Below, one piece after another: positions 1-4,246 of a stretch of 5,144 nt of DNA. The position numbers and the translations under genes are program-made. Origin of the DNA: Bacillota bacterium. GTDB lineage: Bacteria > Bacillota > Clostridia > Christensenellales > Pumilibacteraceae. The stretch is taken from NCBI GenBank assembly GCA_009780875.1, contig WQZE01000097.1, forward strand, positions 1-5,144, read 5' to 3'. Each line of letters starts with the position of its first letter. The first letter of the stretch is position 1. The notes under the pieces were generated by a model, which saw only the letters and a list, made by a program, of their open reading frames with translations, was not told the DNA's origin and did no database searches.

Positions 1-393
1 CACCAAATCTTCTAGGACAACCAACCTCTTCTCTGCTACCAAAGTAGACAAAGCACTGAGCAAAGCCGCTGTTTTCGCCTTTTTGTTGACCTTTTTATCA
101 AAGTCTCTTGGCTTGGGTGCAAACACCACGCCACCGCCAGCCCATTGAGGAGAACGAATACTCCCTTGTCTAGCACGACCGGTTCCCTTTTGACGCCAAG
201 GTTTGATACCACCACCACGAACTTCACTCCTAAACAAAGCAGACTTTGTTCCTTGTCTTCCGTTCGCCATTTGCGCCACCACCACTTGATGAATCAATGA
301 CTCATTAAACTCGTGACCCCATACCGTTGGATTGAGCGATACTGAACCCGCCTTATCTCCATTTTGCTTGTATATATCTACTTTTAGTGACAT
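1..393 (-). CDS. rplD: 50S ribosomal protein L4 (partial, N-terminal 131 residues)
   Basis: Ribosomal protein L4 is an early-assembly protein of the large subunit that binds 23S rRNA and lines the peptide exit tunnel with an extended loop. The frame is open from an ATG at 393 to the left edge, giving 131 residues, so the C-terminal part lies outside the window (the family is usually about 200-210 residues). The start reads MSLKVDIYKQNGDKAGSV, and the conserved tunnel-loop signature GTGRARQGS is at residues 70-78, followed by PQW, GGGVVF and PKPRDF. A GGAG ribosome site (401-404) is 7 nt from the ATG. It follows rplC by 72 bp, the canonical order of the S10 operon. In E. coli L4 also represses its own operon; whether it does so here is unknown. 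No internal stop or oddity is visible. Confidence 0.96.
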   Translation of the reverse strand, partial: MSLKVDIYKQNGDKAGSVSLNPTVWGHEFNESLIHQVVVAQMANGRQGTKSALFRSEVRGGGIKPWRQKGTGRARQGSIRSPQWAGGGVVFAPKPRDFDKKVNKKAKTAALLSALSTLVAEKRLVVLEDLV

Positions 394-410
394 AACACAA
401 CTCCGTAAAT

Positions 411-426
411 GCAATGAACCCATTGC
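411..426 (-). promoter_or_regulatory. Small hairpin upstream of the rplD ribosome binding site
   Basis: GCAATG (411-416) and CATTGC (421-426) form a perfect 6-bp inverted repeat with a 4-nt loop, ending 6 nt before the GGAG site of rplD. It occupies the middle of the 72-bp rplC-rplD gap. There is no T-run after it, so it is not a terminator. A role in translation initiation or message processing is possible but only suggested by its placement. Confidence 0.35.
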
Positions 427-465
427 GTGAAAGAATCCTAATCAATACAGCAACAACACTTGCAA

Positions 466-1089
466 CTAATTTTTGACCGCCTTGCTAATCATCACTGTGC
501 CACCTTTGGGACCAGGAACCGCTCCGCTAATCAAAACAAAGTTGCGTTCTTTGTCAACCTTGACCACTCTCAAATTTTGAATCGTCACATTCTCGTGACC
601 GTATTGACCAGGCATTTGCAAACCCTTGATGACCTTGGAGGGCGTAGAGTTGCTACCTGTACTACCCACACTGCGGTGCGTAGGACCCGTACCGTGCGTC
701 ATTTTGAGTCTGTGGTGATTCCACCTCACAATAGAACCACTAAACCCTCTACCACGAGTTTTGCCAGATACATCCACCCAATCGCCATCCTTGAAGATAT
801 CACAAGCAATCACGCTCCCCACCTGCAAATCACCGTGGTTGTCAAACTTGAATTCTTTGAGAACTCTTTTTGGACCCACACTCGCTTTGCTGAGGTGACC
901 TTTGATTGGATTGCTCACTTTTTTGCAATCATCAAAGGCGCATTGCACCGCTTCATATCCATCACGCTCAACCGTCTTTTTTTGTACAACAACCATAGGT
1001 TGTGTTGATACAACCGTCACGGGCGTAACCACACCCTTTGTGTCAAAGGTTTGTGTCATACCTACTTTAATTCCTAAAATTGCATTCAT
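466..1089 (-). CDS. rplC: 50S ribosomal protein L3
   Basis: L3 is a primary 23S rRNA-binding protein of the large subunit; its long central extension reaches towards the peptidyl-transferase centre. The 207-residue product has the usual bacterial length. It opens with MNAILGIKVGMTQTFD, the standard L3 N-terminus. The central basic extension (residues about 108-165) contains GKTRGRGFSG, MTHGTGPTHR, GSTGSN and the segment KGLQMPGQYGHENVTIQN. The C-terminal VPGPKGG motif is at 191-197. The ATG at 1089 is preceded by AGGGG (1100-1104) at 10 nt spacing. It lies between rpsJ and rplD, as in the S10 operon of most bacteria, but is 109 bp from rpsJ, a wide gap that holds a small inverted repeat just before the ribosome site. 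The identification is secure. Confidence 0.97.
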   Translation of the reverse strand: MNAILGIKVGMTQTFDTKGVVTPVTVVSTQPMVVVQKKTVERDGYEAVQCAFDDCKKVSNPIKGHLSKASVGPKRVLKEFKFDNHGDLQVGSVIACDIFKDGDWVDVSGKTRGRGFSGSIVRWNHHRLKMTHGTGPTHRSVGSTGSNSTPSKVIKGLQMPGQYGHENVTIQNLRVVKVDKERNFVLISGAVPGPKGGTVMISKAVKN

Positions 1090-1107
1090 CCTAAAAAGAC
1101 CCCTGTC

Positions 1108-1125
1108 AAACTTGCGTGCAAGTTT
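1108..1125 (-). promoter_or_regulatory. Inverted repeat just upstream of the rplC ribosome binding site
   Basis: AAACTTGC (1108-1115) and GCAAGTTT (1118-1125) are perfect reverse complements separated by 2 bp. In the transcript this can fold as a 7-bp stem with a CACG loop, ending 3 nt before the AGGGG ribosome site of rplC. No run of T follows, so it is not an intrinsic terminator. It could modulate rplC translation or mark an RNA processing site; that role is inferred from position only. Confidence 0.45.
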
Positions 1126-1198
1126 TGTTTACCAAATGAAAATTTTTCCGCAAACCACTCATTACAACAAATAAGCCGTTTGCCATCTATTTGCTTGA

Positions 1199-1507
1199 TT
1201 ATAGTTTGATTTGTATATCCACACCCGCTGGCAAATCCAACTTCATCAAACTGTCCACCGCTTTGGGAGAAGGCGCAAAGATATCAATCAATCTCTTGTG
1301 GGTACGCATCTCAAAAGACTCTCTCGCATCTTTGTATTTGTGCACCGCTCTCAAAATCGTCACTATCTCTTTGTTGGTTGGCAATGGAATAGGTCCACTC
1401 ACCTTTGTCCCTGTACGCTTTACGGTCTCAATAATCTTTGCCGCAGATTGGTCCAACAAATCGTGGTCGTATGCTTTGAGTTTGATTCTGATTTTTTGAG
1501 TTGCCAT
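1199..1507 (-). CDS. rpsJ: 30S ribosomal protein S10 (NusE)
   Basis: S10 belongs to the head of the small ribosomal subunit and, as NusE, also links RNA polymerase to NusG and NusB during antitermination and transcription-translation coupling. The product is 102 residues, the normal family length, and runs MATQKIRIKLKAYDHDLLDQ through SGPIPLPT (37-44) and the signature ILRAVHKYKD (51-60), ARESFEMRTHKRLIDI (61-76), to the usual C-terminus LPAGVDIQIKL. The ATG at 1507 has an AGGGAG site (1515-1520) at 7 nt spacing, which fixes the start. It is the first gene of the S10 operon and is followed by rplC and rplD. A perfect promoter lies about 100 bp upstream, with a hairpin-bearing leader between. 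The ILRAVHKYKD form is typical of Clostridia, to my knowledge. Confidence 0.98.
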   Translation of the reverse strand: MATQKIRIKLKAYDHDLLDQSAAKIIETVKRTGTKVSGPIPLPTNKEIVTILRAVHKYKDARESFEMRTHKRLIDIFAPSPKAVDSLMKLDLPAGVDIQIKL

Positions 1508-1535
1508 CTAAATGCTCCCTTGTCAATCTTTGCTT

Positions 1536-1551
1536 TGCGTCCGTGTGTGCA
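1536..1551 (-). promoter_or_regulatory. Possible antiterminator partner segment in the S10 leader
   Basis: Read on the minus strand, this segment contains TGCACA (1551-1546) and ACGCA (1540-1536), separated by five bases. These complement TGTGCA (1581-1576) and TGCGT (1586-1582) inside the upstream leader hairpin, giving 11 potential pairs with one 5-nt bulge. Forming this helix would open the upstream hairpin, so the two are mutually exclusive. It ends well before the rpsJ ribosome site at 1515-1520, so it would act on transcription rather than hide the ribosome site. This is inference from base pairing by eye; no energy was calculated. Confidence 0.35.
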
Positions 1552-1558
1552 ACGCCTG

Positions 1559-1591
1559 AAAAATAAATAAATATGTGCACAACGCACATAT
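1559..1591 (-). promoter_or_regulatory. Attenuator-like hairpin with U-rich tail in the S10 operon leader
   Basis: GCACATAT (1584-1591) and ATATGTGC (1571-1578) form a perfect 8-bp stem with a 5-nt loop. On the minus-strand transcript it is followed at once by a U-rich stretch, TTATTTATTTTTC. It starts about 14 nt after the predicted transcription start and about 50 nt before the rpsJ ribosome site. The shape is that of a weak intrinsic terminator inside a 5' leader, which would allow the ribosomal operon to be attenuated. The stem has only three G-C pairs and the U tract is interrupted, so efficient termination is uncertain. Confidence 0.5.
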
Positions 1592-1611
1592 CCAAATCAA
1601 AGATATACATT

Positions 1612-1640
1612 ATTATACCAAATCCTGCACCAATTGTCAA
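1612..1640 (-). promoter_or_regulatory. Consensus sigma-A/sigma-70 promoter of the S10 operon
   Basis: The minus strand has TTGACA (1640-1635), a 17-bp spacer and TATAAT (1617-1612), a perfect match to both hexamers at the optimal spacing. The predicted transcription start is near 1605, giving a leader of about 98 nt before the rpsJ ATG at 1507. An A/T-tract block lies further upstream at 1656-1680, about -51 to -75, and may help polymerase binding. It serves rpsJ-rplC-rplD as an operon separate from the terminated zinc-ribbon unit upstream. Confidence 0.88.
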
Positions 1641-1872
1641 CTGTTTTGGGACAAGTTTTAAAAAAATTTTCAAAATCTTTTTTGCCTCTCCCCCACACTT
1701 TCACCCCTGCAAGCACCCCTCCATCAAGCACACTCCACCCATTCGTATCTTGCGGTTTGTAGATGAGACAGACACACACACCTTGCCGTGCTTGCACCAC
1801 CACAAACAAAACAATGGCACACACATTGCAAAGCATCCCCATCAGAGCAAATGCTCACCGTGCCCCCCAACC
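1641..1872. other. Noncoding stretch with extreme strand asymmetry
   Basis: No believable gene is seen between the terminator and the S10 promoter. Short frames exist on both strands, but none has a ribosome site or a recognisable motif, and one on the minus strand runs straight through both promoter hexamers. The plus strand is strikingly poor in G: in 1681-1740 I count 32 C and 4 G. The minus strand carries four G-runs (1690-1694, 1704-1707, 1716-1719, 1738-1740) separated by 9, 8 and 18 bases. The A/T block at 1656-1680 lies on the promoter side. Confidence 0.7.
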
Positions 1873-1912
1873 AAAAAACAAAGGCGAACGCATTGCACGC
1901 TCGCCTTTGTTT
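1873..1912 (-). terminator. Intrinsic terminator after the zinc-ribbon gene
   Basis: AAACAAAGGCGA (1876-1887) and TCGCCTTTGTTT (1901-1912) are perfect 12-bp complements around a 13-nt loop. In the minus-strand direction the stem runs into TTTGTTTTTT, the classic terminator tail. It lies 34 bp after the stop of the zinc-ribbon gene and about 230 bp before the S10 promoter, so it separates the two transcription units. With no clear terminator seen after dnaB, it may also end transcripts that read through from dnaB. Confidence 0.88.
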
Positions 1913-1946
1913 GCACCCATCGGATGATGGGCGGTCTCACACCCTA

Positions 1947-2117
1947 CTAGTTGTTGTAGCTACGGCTGTGTTGTTGTTTTTTTGCTTTTCTGCAATCAGG
2001 GCAGCGTTGTGGTTCGTTCTCAAAACCTTTTTGAGCATAAAATTCTTGCTCACCGCTTGTCCAAACAAACTCCACACCACAGTCCTTGCATTTTAGGTTT
2101 TTGTCTTCAAATGCCAT
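1947..2117 (-). CDS. Small zinc-ribbon protein (zf_Tbcl-like, 56 residues)
   Basis: This short gene encodes 56 residues beginning MAFEDKNLKCKDCG. It has two CxxC knuckles, C10-x2-C13 and C39-x2-C42, the four ligands expected to hold one zinc ion. Between them is the conserved segment EFVWTSGEQEFYAQKGF, and after the second is CRKAKKQQ and a polar tail. This matches small bacterial proteins usually annotated as probable zinc-ribbon domain proteins, whose biochemical role is not established. The ATG at 2117 follows a strong AGGAGG (2129-2134) with 11 nt spacing. The gene has its own perfect promoter, a leader of about 200 nt, and an intrinsic terminator directly downstream, so it looks like a single-gene unit. 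Its short length makes it easy to miss. The basic C-terminus and zinc ribbon suggest nucleic acid or ribosome contact, which is inference. Confidence 0.93.
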   Translation of the reverse strand: MAFEDKNLKCKDCGVEFVWTSGEQEFYAQKGFENEPQRCPDCRKAKKQQHSRSYNN

Positions 2118-2314
2118 GGTCGTTTTTTCCTCCTTTTGATATTTGGTGTCGCCACCAGAAAATACATTTTAATGCTTGTCCACACGATAGCCAAACGCCA
2201 CAATGTCCACAAACATTCCTAGAATGTACAAATGAAATCGGAATGTATTTTTGGGTCAACAAGAAGATAAACTCACACTTGGGAATGATACAAAAAACAA
2301 TACCAATAATCTAT
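2118..2314 (-). promoter_or_regulatory. Long 5' leader of the zinc-ribbon gene
   Basis: The predicted transcription start near 2314 leaves about 197 nt before the ATG at 2117. In it are a hairpin with a 5-bp stem and a GCGA tetraloop (2144-2157) ending about 10 nt before the ribosome site, and a dyad ACATTC/GAATGT with a 3-nt centre (2213-2227). A second GAATGT at 2241-2246 could compete for the same ACATTC. I do not recognise a known riboswitch class. The leader is also open in one frame from 2310 to 2107. Such a long leader on a 56-residue gene suggests post-transcriptional control, for example by temperature or metal; the signal is unknown. Confidence 0.5.
2129..2134 (-). promoter_or_regulatory. 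Ribosome binding site of the zinc-ribbon gene
   Basis: The minus strand reads AAAAGGAGG here, a near-perfect anti-16S match, 11 nt before the ATG at 2117. The spacing is slightly long, but the strength of the site is the main support that this very short frame is translated. Confidence 0.85.
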
Positions 2315-2320
2315 ATATAA

Positions 2321-2349
2321 ATTATACCATCTTTATGGTTGCTTGTCAA
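2321..2349 (-). promoter_or_regulatory. Consensus sigma-A/sigma-70 promoter of the zinc-ribbon gene
   Basis: The minus strand has TTGACA (2349-2344), a 17-bp spacer and TATAAT (2326-2321), again a perfect match. The spacer ends in TGG, the same three bases as in the S10 promoter. The start of transcription is predicted near 2314. It lies about 75 bp after the dnaB stop, so the downstream gene has an independent strong promoter. An imperfect dyad, TTGTCAACAC (2343-2352) against GTGT (2357-2360) plus TGACAA (2366-2371), covers the -35 hexamer and could be an operator. Confidence 0.87.
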
Positions 2350-2425
2350 CACATTTGTGTTGTTTTGACAAACTTTTGCAAAAAACTTTTTTCACCACAA
2401 AAAATCCACACTCCCAAACACTCAC

Positions 2426-4063
2426 CTACCAGTTCTCTTTTTCTCTGATTTTATTGAGTTCAGCAAGTTCCTCTGCACTGTACAACTCCTCTTGGGGCGG
2501 GATAGGCAAGGGCACATCCTCATCCAAAACACTCGCTACCTCTCTGAGGGCGGTCGCTTGCTTTTTGGTGATGGTCGCATTTTTTGCGGGCGCCTTGCTT
2601 GCTTGCACATACCCTGTACTCCCACCCGCATCCGCAACTCTGGGCTCATACCTGGCAGCCGAAAAATCAATGTCTCTAAATGTCGTGGTCTTGCCCTCCC
2701 ACCGAACATCCACCACACCCGTTTCACCGTTTCTGTGCTTGGCAATGTGCAACTCTACCTTGTTGCGTTCACCCTCTTCTACGGTCATATCGTGTGCATC
2801 GTGCTTGCGATAAATAAACACAATAATATCCGCATCCTGCTCAATCGCACCGCTCTCACGCAAATCTGACATCTGCGGTCTTTTGTCCACCCGCTTTTCA
2901 ATCTCCCGAGACATTTGGCTGAGCAACAAAATAGGGACATCCAATTCTTTGGCAGCAATTTTGAGTGTACGAGTGATATCACTGATTTCTTGTTGTCTAC
3001 TCTCCACCCGCTTGCCACTCGTCATCAATTGCAAATAATCAATCATCACCAAGTCAAGTCCGTGCTCTCTTTTGAGTCTGCGGCACTTGGACAATATCTC
3101 TACGGGCGTTGTGAGCGAGTTGTCGTCCACATAAATCTTGGCCTTTTGCAAACGCTCCCTTGCATATTGTATATCACGCCACTCTCTTTCATTCATTTGC
3201 CCGCCATTGGCTTTTTGCATATCCACGCCCGACACACTGCACAGCATTCTTTTGGCAAGTTGCATTGCGGGCATCTCCAAACTGAACACCGCACAAGAAT
3301 ACGGCTCCGTCCCCATCGCTGTCTTCTTTTTGCTGGTCAGTGCAGCGTGACTGATGAGGTTCATACCAATACTGGTTTTGCCCTGCCCCGGTCTTGCGGC
3401 TATCAAAATCAAATCACTCCGTTGCAATCCCCCCAGTGTCTTGTTGATACCCTTGAACGGCGTCTCAATCCCCCGCAAAGCAAGTGGGTCAGCGTGAATT
3501 TTTTCCATCTGCGTAATGGCATCCACAGACGCCGCCCCAATGGGCACAAACGCACTGCGGTCTTGCTTTTGGGCAAGGTTGTACACCTCCTGCTCCGCCA
3601 ACTGCAAAGCGTGGTCCTCAGGGTCTCCCGCATAACAAGTATCACTGATTTTGCCAGCGGATTTGAGCAACTGCCTGAGCAAACTTTGTTTTTTGACAAT
3701 CTCTCTATAATACCCATAGTTGTCACTAGACGGCACAATGTCGGTCAACTTGGACAAATAGTCAAGCCCACCCACCATAGCCTTGGTGCCATCCATATCC
3801 AATTGCCCGCTCAAACTGACCATATCAATCGGCTTGTCATACGCCGCCAGCGTATGCATTGCTTGGTACACCGCCTTGTTGGCTGGACTAAAAAAATCCT
3901 CTTCGGTCAATCCGTCCAAAACCCTCAACCCAGCATTTTCATCAAGCAAAATACTGCCGAGCAACGCTTGCTCGGCCTCCGTATTTCTGGGCAATTTTTG
4001 ACCCGCCACATTTGGATGGTTTTTTAGTTTGCTATCTTGTTTTTTTGCACTCGCTGTTGCCAT
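2426..4063 (-). CDS. dnaB: Replicative DNA helicase DnaB
   Basis: DnaB is the hexameric ring helicase that unwinds the parental duplex ahead of the replisome using ATP. From the chosen start the product is 545 residues. The N-terminal primase-interaction domain begins near residue 25 (NTEAEQALLGSILLDE). The RecA-like core has Walker A ARPGQGKT (223-230), SLEM (261-264), Walker B LVMIDYLQL (338-346), SQMSR and the DLRESGAIEQDADII motif (400-414) with downstream IYR. All catalytic elements look intact. The protein is longer than the usual 440-470 residues: it has about 25 extra N-terminal residues, a short insert before SLEM (SKKKTAMGTEPY) and a polar, partly acidic tail of about 80 residues after 465. 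I chose ATG 4063 because GGAG (4070-4073) sits 6 nt before it; a GTG at 4093 and an ATG at 4075 are possible but poorer. No promoter is clear, so it may be read with ecfT. Confidence 0.96.
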   Translation of the reverse strand: MATASAKKQDSKLKNHPNVAGQKLPRNTEAEQALLGSILLDENAGLRVLDGLTEEDFFSPANKAVYQAMHTLAAYDKPIDMVSLSGQLDMDGTKAMVGGLDYLSKLTDIVPSSDNYGYYREIVKKQSLLRQLLKSAGKISDTCYAGDPEDHALQLAEQEVYNLAQKQDRSAFVPIGAASVDAITQMEKIHADPLALRGIETPFKGINKTLGGLQRSDLILIAARPGQGKTSIGMNLISHAALTSKKKTAMGTEPYSCAVFSLEMPAMQLAKRMLCSVSGVDMQKANGGQMNEREWRDIQYARERLQKAKIYVDDNSLTTPVEILSKCRRLKREHGLDLVMIDYLQLMTSGKRVESRQQEISDITRTLKIAAKELDVPILLLSQMSREIEKRVDKRPQMSDLRESGAIEQDADIIVFIYRKHDAHDMTVEEGERNKVELHIAKHRNGETGVVDVRWEGKTTTFRDIDFSAARYEPRVADAGGSTGYVQASKAPAKNATITKKQATALREVASVLDEDVPLPIPPQEELYSAEELAELNKIREKENW

Positions 4064-4069
4064 TGTTTT

Positions 4070-4073
4070 CTCC
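4070..4073 (-). promoter_or_regulatory. Ribosome binding site that sets the dnaB start
   Basis: GGAG on the minus strand, 6 nt before the ATG at 4063, is the best ribosome site in front of dnaB. The in-frame GTG at 4093 has no comparable site, and the ATG at 4075 has only a weak GGGTGAG upstream, so the shorter protein of 545 residues is favoured. Confidence 0.7.
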
Positions 4074-4093
4074 ATTTTTCTCACCCAACACAC

Positions 4094-4180
4094 TCATCTC
4101 ACGGCTACCCACCACTCCGTAGTACTTAAACGCCATCTTGCCACAGGGGTGTCTAGCCTATCCTCAACATTGAACTCCGC
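4094..4180. other. Spacer between dnaB and the octanucleotide array
   Basis: No gene is supported here. The minus strand has two short frames, one of about 28 codons beginning right after the repeat array and one of 34 codons from an ATG near 4136 that overlaps the dnaB start; neither has a ribosome site or a recognisable motif. In many bacteria rplI precedes dnaB, but nothing here resembles L9. No promoter close to consensus and no terminator stem were found. Confidence 0.6.
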
Positions 4181-4246
4181 CTATTTATCTATTTATCTAT
4201 TTATCTATTTATCTATTTATCTATTTATCTATTTATCTATTTATCT
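4181..4246. repeat. Tandem octanucleotide repeat, 8 perfect copies of CTATTTAT
   Basis: Positions 4181-4244 are eight uninterrupted, identical copies of CTATTTAT (ATAAATAG on the minus strand), followed by two bases of a ninth copy. The array starts within the stop codon of ecfT and ends 87 bp before the longest dnaB frame. Because the unit is 8 bp, each reading frame on the minus strand meets TAA and TAG within 24 nt, so any read-through of ecfT is stopped, while the plus strand has no stops. Perfect copies imply recent slippage. The array is AT-rich and could contribute -10-like sequences, but no paired -35 was seen. Confidence 0.97.

Noticed and set aside
460..1008. Plus-strand frame of 182 codons
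   Set aside because: It is the antisense shadow of rplC, with a histidine- and threonine-rich composition and no ribosome site.
1597..1842. Minus-strand frame of 81 codons ending in TVDNWCRIWYNNVYL
   Set aside because: It reads straight through the -35 and -10 of the S10 promoter; its last residues are the translation of TTGACA and TATAAT. No ribosome site or domain is seen, so it is a promoter artefact.
2372..2425. Terminator directly after dnaB
   Set aside because: There are A- and T-runs but no GC-containing stem before a T-run in the minus direction.
3694..3714. Plus-strand TTGACA and TATAAT inside dnaB
   Set aside because: The two hexamers are only 7 bp apart, which cannot form a promoter, and they lie in coding sequence.
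2915..4027. Plus-strand frame of 370 codons
   Set aside because: It lies antisense to dnaB, whose motifs are unmistakable; the frame has a low-complexity composition and no known domain.
4094..4136. Small upstream gene (34 codons) overlapping the dnaB start
   Set aside because: It has no ribosome site and no recognisable motif and ends inside dnaB; it is probably a chance frame.
4181..4246. CRISPR array
   Set aside because: The repeat unit is 8 bp, direct and contiguous, with no spacers.
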